Shown piece by piece: positions 20,048 through 33,238 of a stretch of DNA of 64,000 nt. Made by a program: the position numbers and the translations under genes. The stretch comes from Euglena gracilis (Eukaryota; Euglenida; Euglenophyceae; Euglenales), in NCBI GenBank assembly GCA_039621445.1, contig CP154954.1:76456073-76520072 (forward strand), read 5' to 3'. Each line of letters opens with the position of its first letter. Position 1 is the stretch's first letter. The notes under the pieces were generated by a model, which did no database searches, was not told the DNA's origin, and saw only the letters and a program-made list of their open reading frames with translations.

Positions 20048-23000
20048 GGCATTAAAATGACCCCTTGAGACATTTTTTGGGTCCTAGATCCTTCTACATC
20101 CGGGAATATTCAAGTGGGAACCCCCTTCTGCCGCCCAGGGAAAACGGAACCTTACCTGGTTCTGTGAGTCCCTTTCATTGCCCTTGGTTCAAAGTCCTTC
20201 CCTTTGGGTTCCTACCCCCTAAATTGAACTTTTATTCGATATGGGATCCCTTAAAATCGATTGCTGGCATCTTAATGTACCCCTTGAGACATTTTTTGGG
20301 TCCTAGATCCTTCTACATCCGGGAATATTCAAGTGGGAACCCCCTTCTGCCGCCCAGGGAAAACGGAACCTTACCTGGTTCTGTGAGTCCCTTTCATTGC
20401 CCTTGGTTCAAAGTCCTTCCCTTTGGGTTCCTACCCCCTAAATTGAACTTTTATTCGATATGGGATCCCTTAAAATCGATTGCTGGCATCTTAATGTACC
20501 CCTTGAGACATTTTTTGGGTCCTAGATCCTTCTACATCCGGGAATATTCAAGTGGGAACCCCCCTTCTGCCGCCCAGGGAAAACGGAACCTTACCTGGTT
20601 CTGTGAGTCCCTTTCATTGCCCTTGGTTCAAAGTCCTTCCCTTTGGGTTCCTACCCCCTAAATTGAACTTTTATTCGATATGGGATCCCTTAAAATCGAT
20701 TGCTGGCATCTTAATGTACCCCTTGAGACATTTTTTGGGTCCTAGATCCTTCTACATCCGGGAATATTCAAGTGGGAACAACCTTCTGCCGCCCAGGGAA
20801 AACGGAACCTTACCTGGTTCTGTGAGTCCCTTTCATTGCCCTTGGTTCAAAGTCCTTCCCTTTGGGTTCCTACCCCCTAAATTGAACTTTTATTCGATAT
20901 GGGATCCCTTAAAATCGATTGCTGGCATCTTAATGTACCCCTTGAGACATTTTTTGGGTCCTAGATCCTTCTACATCCGGGAATATTCAAGTGGGAACCC
21001 CCTTCTGCCGCCCAGGGAAAACGGAACCTTACCTGGTTCTGTGAGTCCCTTTCATTGCCCTTGGTTCAAAGTCCTTCCCTTTGGGTTCCTACCCCCTAAA
21101 TTGAACTTTTATTCGATATGGGATCCCTTAAAATCGATTGCTGGCATCTTAATGTACCCCTTGAGACATTTTTTGGGTCCTAGATCCTTCTACATCCGGG
21201 AATATTCAAGTGGGAACCCCCTTCTGCCGCCCAGGGAAAACGGAACCTTACCTGGTTCTGTGAGTCCCTTTCATTGCCCTTGGTTCAAAGTCCTTCCCTT
21301 TGGGTTCCTACCCCCTAAATTGAACTTTTATTCGATATGGGATCCCTTAAAATCGATTGCTGGCATCTTAATGTACCCCTTGAGACATTTTTTGGGTCCT
21401 AGATCCTTCTACATCCGGGAATATTCAAGTGGGAACCCCCTTCTGCCGCCCAGGGAAAACGGAACCTTACCTGGTTCTGTGAGTCCCTTTCATTGCCCTT
21501 GGTTCAAAGTCCTTCCCTTTGGGTTCCTACCCCCTAAATTGAACTTTTATTCGATATGGGATCCCTTAAAATCGATTGCTGGCATCTTAATGTACCCCTT
21601 GAGACATTTTTTGGGTCCTAGATCCTTCTACATCCGGGAATATTCAAGTGGGAACCCCCTTCTGCCGCCCAGGGAAAACGGAACCTTACCTGGTTCTGTG
21701 AGTCCCTTTCATTGCCCTTGGTTCAAAGTCCTTCCCTTTGGGTTCCTACCCCCTAAATTGAACTTTTATTCGATATGGGATCCCTTAAAATCGATTGCTG
21801 GCATCTTAATGTACCCCTTGAGACATTTTTTGGGTCCTAGATCCTTCTACATCCGGGAATATTCAAGTGGGTAGCTCTCTGTTGCCGCCGTGGGAAAACG
21901 GAACCTTACCTGGTTCTGTGAGTCCCTTTCATTGCCCTTGGTTCAAAGTCCTTCCCTTTGGGTTCCTACCCCCTAAATTGAACTTTTATTCGATATGGGA
22001 TCCCTTAAAATCGATTGCTGGCATCTTAATGTACCCCTTGAGACATTTTTTGGGTCCTAGATCCTTCTACATCCGGGAATATTCAAGTGGGAACCCCCTT
22101 CTGCCACCCCTACACTACGGAACCTTACCTGGTTCTGTGAGTCCCTTTCATTGCCCTTGGTTCAAAGTCCTTCCCTTTGGGTTCCTACCCCCTAAATTGA
22201 ACTTTTATTCGATATGGGATCCCTTAAAATCGATTGCTGGCATCTTAATGTACCCCTTGAGACATTTTTTGGGTCCTAGATCCTTCTACATCCGGGAATA
22301 TTCAAGTGGGAACCCCCTTCTGCCGCCCAGGGAAAACGGAACCTTACCTGGTTCTGTGAGTCCCTTTCATTGCCCTTGGTTCAAAGTCCTTCCCTTTGGG
22401 TTCCTACCCCCTAAATTGAACTTTTATTCGATATGGGATCCCTTAAAATCGATTGCTGGCATCTTAATGTACCCCTTGAGACATTTTTTGGGTCCTAGAT
22501 CCTTCTACATCCGGGAATATTCAAGTGGGAACCCCCTTCTGCCGCCCAGGGAAAACGGAACCTTACCTGGTTCTGTGAGTCCCTTTCATTGCCCTTGGTT
22601 CAAAGTCCTTCCCTTTGGGTTCCTACCCCCTAAATTGAACTTTTATTCGATATGGGATCCCTTAAAATCGATTGCTGGCATCTTAATGTACCCCTTGAGA
22701 CATTTTTTGGGTCCTAGATCCTTCTACATCCGGGAATATTCAAGTGGGAACCCCCCTTCTGCCGCCCAGGGAAAACGGAACCTTACCTGGTTCTGTGAGT
22801 CCCTTTCATTGCCCTTGGTTCAAAGTCCTTCCCTTTGGGTTCCTACCCCCTAAATTGAACTTTTATTCGATATGGGATCCCTTAAAATCGATTGCTGGCA
22901 TCTTAATGTACCCCTTGAGACATTTTTTGGGTCCTAGATCCTTCTACATCCGGGAATATTCAAGTGGGAACCCCCTTCTGCCGCCCAGGGAAAACGGAAC

Positions 23001-26000
23001 CTTACCTGGTTCTGTGAGTCCCTTTCATTGCCCTTGGTTCAAAGTCCTTCCCTTTGGGTTCCTACCCCCTAAATTGAACTTTTATTCGATATGGGATCCC
23101 TTAAAATCGATTGCTGGCATCTTAATGTACCCCTTGAGACATTTTTTGGGTCCTAGATCCTTCTACATCCGGGAATATTCAAGTGGGAACCCCCTTCTGC
23201 CGCCCAGGGAAAACGGAACCTTACCTGGTTCTGTGAGTCCCTTTCATTGCCCTTGGTTCAAAGTCCTTCCCTTTGGGTTCCTACCCCCTAAATTGAACTT
23301 TTATTCGATATGGGATCCCTTAAAATCGATTGCTGGCATCTTAATGTACCCCTTGAGACATTTTTTGGGTCCTAGATCCTTTTATATCCGGGAATATTTA
23401 AGTGGAAACCCCTTCTGCCGCCCAGGGAAAACGGAACCTTACCTGGTTCTGTGAGTCCCTTTCATTGCCCTTGGTTCAAAGTCCTTCCCTTTGGGTTCCT
23501 ACCCCCTAAATTGAACTTTTATTCGATATGGGATCCCTTAAAATCGATTGCTGGCATCTTAATGTACCCCTTGAGACATTTTTTGGGTCCTAGATCCTTC
23601 TACATCCGGGAATATTCAAGTGGGAACCCCCTTCTGCCGCCCAGGGAAAACGGAACCTTACCTGGTTCTGTGAGTCCCTTTCATTGCCCTTGGTTCAAAG
23701 TCCTTCCCTTTGGGTTCCTACCCCCTAAATTGAACTTTTATTCGATATGGGATCCCTTAAAATCGATTGCTGGCATCTTAATGTACCCCTTGAGACATTT
23801 TTTGGGTCCTAGATCCTTCTACATCCGGGAATATTCAAGTGGGAACCCCCTTCTGCCGCCCAGGGAAAACGGAACCTTACCTGGTTCTGTGAGTCCCTTT
23901 CATTGCCCTTGGTTCAAAGTCCTTCCCTTTGGGTTCCTACCCCCTAAATTGAACTTTTATTCGATATGGGATCCCTTAAAATCGATTGCTGGCATCTTAA
24001 TGTACCCCTTGAGACATTTTTTGGGTCCTAGATCCTTCTACATCCGGGAATATTCAAGTGGGAACACCCTTCTGCCGCCCAGGGAAAACGGAACCTTACC
24101 TGGTTCTGTGAGTCCCTTTCATTGCCCTTGGTTCAAAGTCCTTCCCTTTGGGTTCCTACCCCCTAAATTGAACTTTTATTCGATATGGGATCCCTTAAAA
24201 TCGATTGCTGGCATCTTAATGTACCCCTTGAGACATTTTTTGGGTCCTAGATCCTTCTACATCCGGGAATATTCAAGTGGGAACCCCCTTCTGCCGCCCA
24301 GGGAAAACGGAACCTTACCTGGTTCTGTGAGTCCCTTTCATTGCCCTTGGTTCAAAGTCCTTCCCTTTGGGTTCCTACCCCCTAAATTGAACTTTTATTC
24401 GATATGGGATCCCTTAAAATCGATTGCTGGCATCTTAATGTACCCCTTGAGACATTTTTTGGGTCCTAGATCCTTCTACATCCGGGAATATTCAAGTGGG
24501 AACCCCCTTCTGCCGCCCAGGGAAAACGGAACCTTACCTGGTTCTGTGAGTCCCTTTCATTGCCCTTGGTTCAAAGTCCTTCCCTTTGGGTTCCTACCCC
24601 CTAAATTGAACTTTTATTCGATATGGGATCCCTTAAAATCGATTGCTGGCATCTTAATGTACCCCTTGAGACATTTTTTGGGTCCTAGATCCTTCTACAT
24701 CCGGGAATATTCAAGTGGGACCCCCCCCTCTGCCGCCCAGGGAAAACGGAACCTTACCTGGTTCTGTGAGTCCCTTTCATTGCCCTTGGTTCAAAGTCCT
24801 TCCCTTTGGGTTCCTACCCCCTAAATTGAACTTTTATTCGATATGGGATCCCTTAAAATCGATTGCTGGCATCTTAATGTACCCCTTGAGACATTTTTTG
24901 GGTCCTAGATCCTTCTACATCCGGGAATATTCAAGTGGGAACCCCCTTCTGCCGCCCAGGGAAAACGGAACCTTACCTGGTTCTGTGAGTCCCTTTCATT
25001 GCCCTTGGTTCAAAGTCCTTCCCTTTGGGTTCCTACCCCCTAAATTGAACTTTTATTCGATATGGGATCCCTTAAAATCGATTGCTGGCATCTTAATGTA
25101 CCCCTTGAGACATTTTTTTGGGTCCTAGATCCTTCTACATCCGGGAATATTCAAGTGGGAACCCCCTTCTGCCGCCCAGGGAAAACGGAACCTTACCTGG
25201 TTCTGTGAGTCCCTTTCATTGCCCTTGGTTCAAAGTCCTTCCCTTTGGGTTCCTACCCCCTAAATTGAACTTTTATTCGATATGGGATCCCTTAAAATCG
25301 ATTGCTGGCATCTTAATGTACCCCTTGAGACATTTTTTGGGTCCTAGATCCTTCTACATCCGGGAATATTCAAGTGGGAACCCCCTTCTGCCGCCCAGGG
25401 AAAACGGAACCTTACCTGGTTCTGTGAGTCCCTTTCATTGCCCTTGGTTCAAAGTCCTTCCCTTTGGGTTCCTACCCCCTAAATTGAACTTTTATTCGAT
25501 ATGGGATCCCTTAAAATCGATTGCTGGCATCTTAATGTACCCCTTGAGACATTTTTTGGGTCCTAGATCCTTCTACATCCGGGAATATTCAAGTGGGAAC
25601 CCCCTTCTGCCGCCCAGGGAAAACGGAACCTTACCTGGTTCTGTGAGTCCCTTTCATTGCCCTTGGTTCAAAGTCCTTCCCTTTGGGTTCCTACCCCCTA
25701 AATTTATCTTTTATTCGATATGGGATCCCTTAAAATCGATTGCTGGCATCTTAATGTACCCCTTGAGACATTTTTTGGGTCCTAGATCCTTCTACATCCG
25801 GGAATATTCAAGTGGGAACCCCCTTCTGCCGCCCAGGGAAAACGGAACCTTACCTGGTTCTGTGAGTCCCTTTCATTGCCCTTGGTTCAAAGTCCTTCCC
25901 TTTGGGTTCCTACCCCCTAAATTGAACTTTTATTCGATATGGGATCCCTTAAAATCGATTGCTGGCATCTTAATGTACCCCTTGAGACATTTTTTGGGTC

Positions 26001-29000
26001 CTAGATCCTTCTACATCCGGGAATATTCAAGTGGGAACCCCCCTTCTGCCGCCCAGGGAAAACGGAACCTTACCTGGTTCTGTGAGTCCCTTTCATTGCC
26101 CTTGGTTCAAAGTCCTTCCCTTTGGGTTCCTACCCCCTAAATTGAACTTTTATTCGATATGGGATCCCTTAAAATCGATTGCTGGCATCTTAATGTACCC
26201 CTTGAGACATTTTTTGGGTCCTAGATCCTTCTACATCCGGGAATATTCAAGTGGGAACCCCCTTCTGCCGCCCAGGGAAAACGGAACCTTACCTGGTTCT
26301 GTGAGTCCCTTTCATTGCCCTTGGTTCAAAGTCCTTCCCTTTGGGTTCCTACCCCCTAAATTGAACTTTTATTCGATATGGGATCCCTTAAAATCGATTG
26401 CTGGCATCTTAATGTACCCCTTGAGACATTTTTTGGGTCCTAGATCCTTCTACATCCGGGAATATTCAAGTGGGAACCCCCTTCTGCCGCCCAGGGAAAA
26501 CGGAACCTTACCTGGTTCTGTGAGTCCCTTTCATTGCCCTTGGTTCAAAGTCCTTCCCTTTGGGTTCCTACCCCCTAAATTGAACTTTTATTCGATATGG
26601 GATCCCTTAAAATCGATTGCTGGCATCTTAATGTACCCCTTGAGACATTTTTTGGGTCCTAGATCCTTCTACATCCGGGAATATTCAAGTGGGAACCCCC
26701 TTCTGCCGCCCAGGGAAAACGGAACCTTACCTGGTTCTGTGAGTCCCTTTCATTGCCCTTGGTTCAAAGTCCTTCCCTTTGGGTTCCTACCCCCTAAATT
26801 GAACTTTTATTCGATATGGGATCCCTTAAAATCGATTGCTGGCATCTTAATGTACCCCTTGAGACATTTTTTGGGTCCTAGATCCTTCTACATCCGGGAA
26901 TATTCAAGTGGGAACCCCCTTCTGCCGCCCAGGGAAAACGGAACCTTACCTGGTTCTGTGAGTCCCTTTCATTGCCCTTGGTTCAAAGTCCTTCCCTTTG
27001 GGTTCCTACCCCCTAAATTGAACTTTTATTCGATATGGGATCCCTTAAAATCGATTGCTGGCATCTTAATGTACCCCTTGAGACATTTTTTGGGTCCTAG
27101 ATCCTTCTACATCCGGGAATATTCAAGTGGGAACCCCCTTCTGTCTGCCGCCCAGGGAAAACGGAACCTTACCTGGTTCTGTGAGTCCCTTTCATTGCCC
27201 TTGGTTCAAAGTCCTTCCCTTTGGGTTCCTACCCCCTAAATTGAACTTTTATTCGATATGGGATCCCTTAAAATCGATTGCTGGCATCTTAATGTACCCC
27301 TTGAGACATTTTTTGGGTCCTAGATCCTTCTACATCCGGGAATATTCAAGTGGGAACCCCCTTCTGCCGCCCAGGGAAAACGGAACCTTACCTGGTTCTG
27401 TGAGTCCCTTTCATTGCCCTTGGTTCAAAGTCCTTCCCTTTGGGTTCCTACCCCCTAAATTGAACTTTTATTCGATATGGGATCCCTTAAAATCGATTGC
27501 TGGCATCTTAATGTACCCCTTGAGACATTTTTTGGGTCCTAGATCCTTCTACATCCGGGAATATTCAAGTGGGAACCCCCTTCTGCCGCCCAGGGAAAAC
27601 GGAACCTTACCTGGTTCTGTGAGTCCCTTTCATTGCCCTTGGTTCAAAGTCCTTCCCTTTGGGTTCCTACCCCCTAAATTGAACTTTTATTCGATATGGG
27701 ATCCCTTAAAATCGATTGCTGGCATCTTAATGTACCCCTTGAGACATTTTTTGGGTCCTAGATCCTTCTACATCCGGGAATATTCAAGTGGGAACCCCCT
27801 TCTGCCGCCCAGGGAAAACGGAACCTTACCTGGTTCTGTGAGTCCCTTTCATTGCCCTTGGTTCAAAGTCCTTCCCTTTGGGTTCCTACCCCCTAAATTG
27901 AACTTTTATTCGATATGGGATCCCTTAAAATCGATTGCTGGCATCTTAATGTACCCCTTGAGACATTTTTTGGGTCCTAGATCCTTCTACATCCGGGAAT
28001 ATTCAAGTGGGAACCCCCTTCTGCCGCCCAGGGAAAACGGAACCTTACCTGGTTCTGTGAGTCCCTTTCATTGCCCTTGGTTCAAAGTCCTTCCCTTTGG
28101 GTTCCTACCCCCTAAATTGAACTTTTATTCGATATGGGATCCCTTAAAATCGATTGCTGGCATCTTAATGTACCCCTTGAGACATTTTTTGGGTCCTAGA
28201 TCCTTCTACATCCGGGAATATTCAAGTGGGAACCCCCTTCTGCCGCCCAGGGAAAACGGAACCTTACCTGGTTCTGTGAGTCCCTTTCATTGCCCTTGGT
28301 TCAAAGTCCTTCCCTTTGGGTTCCTACCCCCTAAATTGAACTTTTATTCGATATGGGATCCCTTAAAATCGATTGCTGGCATCTTAATGTACCCCTTGAG
28401 ACATTTTTTGGGTCCTAGATCCTTCTACATCCGGGAATATTCAAGTGGGAACCCCCTTCTGCCGCCCAGGGAAAACGGAACCTTACCTGGTTCTGTGAGT
28501 CCCTTTCATTGCCCTTGGTTCAAAGTCCTTCCCTTTGGGTTCCTACCCCCTAAATTGAACTTTTATTCGATATGGGATCCCTTAAAATCGATTGCTGGCA
28601 TCTTAATGTACCCCTTGAGACATTTTTTGGGTCCTAGATCCTTCTACATCCGGGAATATTCAAGTGGGAACCCCCTTCTGCCGCCCAGGGAAAACGGAAC
28701 CTTACCTGGTTCTGTGAGTCCCTTTCATTGCCCTTGGTTCAAAGTCCTTCCCTTTGGGTTCCTACCCCCTAAATTGAACTTTTATTCGATATGGGATCCC
28801 TTAAAATCGATTGCTGGCATCTTAATGTACCCCTTGAGACATTTTTTGGGTCCTAGATCCTTCTACATCCGGGAATATTCAAGTGGGAACCCCCTTCTGC
28901 CGCCCAGGGAAAACGGAACCTTACCTGGTTCTGTGAGTCCCTTTCATTGCCCTTGGTTCAAAGTCCTTCCCTTTGGGTTCCTACCCCCTAAATTGAACTT

Positions 29001-31877
29001 TTATTCGATATGGGATCCCTTAAAATCGATTGCTGGCATCTTAATGTACCCCTTGAGACATTTTTTGGGTCCTAGATCCTTCTACATCCGGGAATATTCA
29101 AGTGGGAACCCCCTTCTGCCGCCCAGGGAAAACGGAACCTTACCTGGTTCTGTGAGTCCCTTTCATTGCCCTTGGTTCAAAGTCCTTCCCTTTGGGTTCC
29201 TACCCCCTAAATTGAACTTTTATTCGATATGGGATCCCTTAAAATCGATTGCTGGCATCTTAATGTACCCCTTGAGACATTTTTTGGGTCCTAGATCCTT
29301 CTACATCCGGGAATATTCAAGTGGGAACCCCCTTCTGCCGCCCAGGGAAAACGGAACCTTACCTGGTTCTGTGAGTCCCTTTCATTGCCCTTGGTTCAAA
29401 GTCCTTCCCTTTGGGTTCCTACCCCCTAAATTGAACTTTTATTCGATATGGGATCCCTTAAAATCGATTGCTGGCATCTTAATGTACCCCTTGAGACATT
29501 TTTTGGGTCCTAGATCCTTCTACATCCGGGAATATTCAAGTGGGAACCCCCTTCTGCGCCCAGGGAAAACGGAACCTTACCTGGTTCTGTGAGTCCCTTT
29601 CATTGCCCTTGGTTCAAAGTCCTTCCCTTTGGGTTCCTACCCCCTAAATTGAACTTTTATTCGATATGGGATCCCTTAAAATCGATTGCTGGCATCTTAA
29701 TGTACCCCTTGAGACATTTTTTGGGTCCTAGATCCTTCTACATCCGGGAATATTCAAGTGGGAACCCCCTTCTGCCGCCCAGGGAAAACGGAACCTTACC
29801 TGGTTCTGTGAGTCCCTTTCATTGCCCTTGGTTCAAAGTCCTTCCCTTTGGGTTCCTACCCCCTAAATTGAACTTTTATTCGATATGGGATCCCTTAAAA
29901 TCGATTGCTGGCATCTTAATGTACCCCTTGAGACATTTTTTGGGTCCTAGATCCTTCTACATCCGGGAATATTCAAGTGGGAACCCCCTTCTGCTGCCGC
30001 CCAGGGAAAACGGAACCTTACCTGGTTCTGTGAGTCCCTTTCATTGCCCTTGGTTCAAAGTCCTTCCCTTTGGGTTCCTACCCCCTAAATTGAACTTTTA
30101 TTCGATATGGGATCCCTTAAAATCGATTGCTGGCATCTTAATGTACCCCTTGAGACATTTTTTGGGTCCTAGATCCTTCTACATCCGGGAATATTCAAGT
30201 GGGAACCCCCTTCTGCCGCCCAGGGAAAACGGAACCTTACCTGGTTCTGTGAGTCCCTTTCATTGCCCTTGGTTCAAAGTCCTTCCCTTTGGGTTCCTAC
30301 CCCCTAAATTGAACTTTTATTCGATATGGGATCCCTTAAAATCGATTGCTGGCATCTTAATGTACCCCTTGAGACATTTTTTGGGTCCTAGATCCTTCTA
30401 CATCCGGGAATATTCAAGTGGGAACCCCCTTCTGCCGCCCAGGGAAAACGGAACCTTACCTGGTTCTGTGAGTCCCTTTCATTGCCCTTGGTTCAAAGTC
30501 CTTCCCTTTGGGTTCCCACCCCCTAAATTGAACTTTTATTCGATATGGGATCCCTTAAAATCGATTGCTGGCATCTTAATGTACCCCTTGAGACATTTTT
30601 TGGGTCCTAGATCCTTCTACATCCGGGAATATTCAAGTGGGAACCCCCTTCTGCCGCCCAGGGAAAACGGAACCTTACCTGGTTCTGTGAGTCCCTTTCA
30701 TTGCCCTTGGTTCAAAGTCCTTCCCTTTGGGTTCCTACCCCCTAAATTGAACTTTTATTCGATATGGGATCCCTTAAAATCGATTGCTGGCATCTTAATG
30801 TACCCCTTGAGACATTTTTTGGGTCCTAGATCCTTCTACATCCGGGAATATTCAAGTGGGAACCCCCTTCTGCCGCCCAGGGAAAACGGAACCTTACCTG
30901 GTTCTGTGAGTCCCTTTCATTGCCCTTGGTTCAAAGTCCTTCCCTTTGGGTTCCTACCCCCTAAATTGAACTTTTATTCGATATGGGATCCCTTAAAATC
31001 GATTGCTGGCATCTTAATGTACCCCTTGAGACATTTTTTTGGGTCCTAGATCCTTCTACATCCGGGAATATTCAAGTGGGAACCCCCTTCTGCCGCCCAG
31101 GGAAAACGGAACCTTACCTGGTTCTGTGAGTCCCTTTCATTGCCCTTGGTTCAAAGTCCTTCCCTTTGGGTTCCTACCCCCTAAATTGAACTTTTATTCG
31201 ATATGGGATCCCTTAAAATCGATTGCTGGCATCTTAATGTACCCCTTGAGACATTTTTTGGGTCCTAGATCCTTCTACATCCGGGAATATTCAAGTGGGA
31301 ACCCCCTTCTGCCGCCCAGGGAAAACGGAACCTTACCTGGTTCTGTGAGTCCCTTTCATTGCCCTTGGTTCAAAGTCCTTCCCTTTGGGTTCCTACCCCC
31401 TAAATTGAACTTTTATTCGATATGGGATCCCTTAAAATCGATTGCTGGCATCTTAATGTACCCCTTGAGACATTTTTTGGGTCCTAGATCCTTCTACATC
31501 CGGGAATATTCAAGTGGGAACCCCCTTCTGCCGCCCAGGGAAAACGGAACCTTACCTGGTTCTGTGAGTCCCTTTCATTGCCCTTGGTTCAAAGTCCTTC
31601 CCTTTGGGTTCCTACCCCCTAAATTGAACTTTTATTCGATATGGGATCCCTTAAAATCGATTGCTGGCATCTTAATGTACCCCTTGAGACATTTTTTGGG
31701 TCCTAGATCCTTCTACATCCGGGAATATTCAAGTGGGAACCCCCTTCTGCCGCCCAGGGAAAACGGAACCTTACCTGGTTCTGTGAGTCCCTTTCATTGC
31801 CCTTGGTTCAAAGTCCTTCCCTTTGGGTTCCTACCCCCTAAATTGAACTTTTATTCGATATGGGATCCCTTAAAATC
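20048..31877. repeat. 219-bp satellite array, block 1 (about 54 copies)
   Basis: Head-to-tail copies whose landmark CCCCTTGAGACATTTTTTGG recurs every 219 bp (for example 20280, 20499, 20719, 20938). Most copies are identical. The first copy is partial and diverged (GGCATTAAAATGACCCC). As 219 = 3 x 73, one + strand frame stays open across many units and gives a 73-residue repeat, but small indels break it repeatedly and nothing suggests translation. Differences cluster at one site, GGGAACCCCCTTCTGCCGCC. The position next to telomeric repeats suggests a subtelomeric satellite. Confidence 0.97.
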
Positions 31878-33238
31878 CACTCCTGCCCTCTTCATGTCTC
31901 CCTTGAGCCATTTTTTGGGTCCTAGATCCTTCCCCTTCGTGGGGAACCCCCCTTCTTACCTGTTCTGTGAGGTTTCTGCCCTTGGTTCATCTCCCTTGGT
32001 TACCCCCTTTGCCCTTGGTTTAATCGATTCCTTGTACCCCTGACATTTTTTGGGTCCTAGATCCTTCTACATTAATATTCAAGTGGGAACCCCCCTTCTG
32101 CCGCCCAGGGACCTTACCTGGCTGTGAGTCCCTTTGGCCTTGGGCTTCCCCTTGGGTTCCCCCCTTTACCCCTTTGATTTCGATTGTTCCTTGCTGGTCT
32201 TAATGTACCCCCCTTGGGACCTTTTTCTGGGGCCCCTTCTGTCTCCCTTCTACCCCCCCAGGAACCTTTAACCTGAACCTCCTTCTGCCCGTCCTTCCTT
32301 TGGGTTCTACCCTTTAAATTCCCTGGGATCCCTAAAATCGTGGGGCACCTTACCGTCTGGGGTCCATCCTCCCTTGGGAAAAGTCCTTCCTTTGGGTTCT
32401 GTGGGAAAATCGTGCCTTGGTTCGTCCCTTTCATGCCCTGGGTCCTTCCCGGGTTCTACCCCCTAAATGAAATGGGAAACCCCCTTCTGCTTTAAATCAC
32501 CCACTAAACTGTGACCCTTTTGGTCCTTGGTAATCCTTCAGTGGGGCCTTTTCTTCCCTCCAAAAACGGAACCTTATCCTCCTCTTATTGCCCTTGGTTC
32601 AAAGTCCCCCCTTGGGCACCCCAAATTGAACTTTACCTTATCGATCTGCTAAATGTTCCCTTTTGGGTCCTAGAATTTCTACATCCGGGAATATTCAAGT
32701 GGGCCCCCCCTGCCCCGGGAAAACGGAACCTTACCTGTTCTGTGAGTCCCTTCCCTTCAAAGTCCTTCCTTTGGGTACCCCCTAAATTGAACTTTTATTC
32801 CCCAATGGGATCGATTCGATTGCTGGCATCTTGTACCCCTTTTTTGGGTCCGCCCAGGGAAAACGGAACCTTACCCCTTCTGTGAGTGCCCTTTACCTGG
32901 TTCTGTCAGTCCCCCCCCTGGGTCCCAACTTCCTCCCTTAAATTTTTTCGATATGGGAATAAAATCCCTTAAAATCGCTGGCATCTTAATGTACCCCTTG
33001 AGACATTTTTTTTCCCTAAGACGGCCTACCCTTCTGTGACTTTCTCCTTGAACGGAGTCCCTTCCTGGTTGTCTTTGACGCTTTCCTACCCCCTTTTTTC
33101 ATCCTTTATGTACCCCTGGGATTTTTTACGATAGATCCTTATCGACATTCTATTCCCTTTGATTGTGGGTCCTTCTACCCCCGGGAAAGTGGGAACCCCC
33201 TTCTGCCGCCCAGGAAAACGGAACCTTCCTGGTCCCTT
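31878..33238. repeat. Scrambled and decayed block of the 219-bp satellite
   Basis: After 31877 the array changes abruptly into shuffled fragments of the unit (TTTTTTGGGTCCTAGATCC, AAAACGGAACCTTACC, CCCCTAAATTGAACTTT), shortened, reordered and mutated, until perfect units resume at about 33.24 kb. There is no foreign sequence of any length. It is either a truly decayed zone or a poor consensus in the assembly. Confidence 0.85.
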
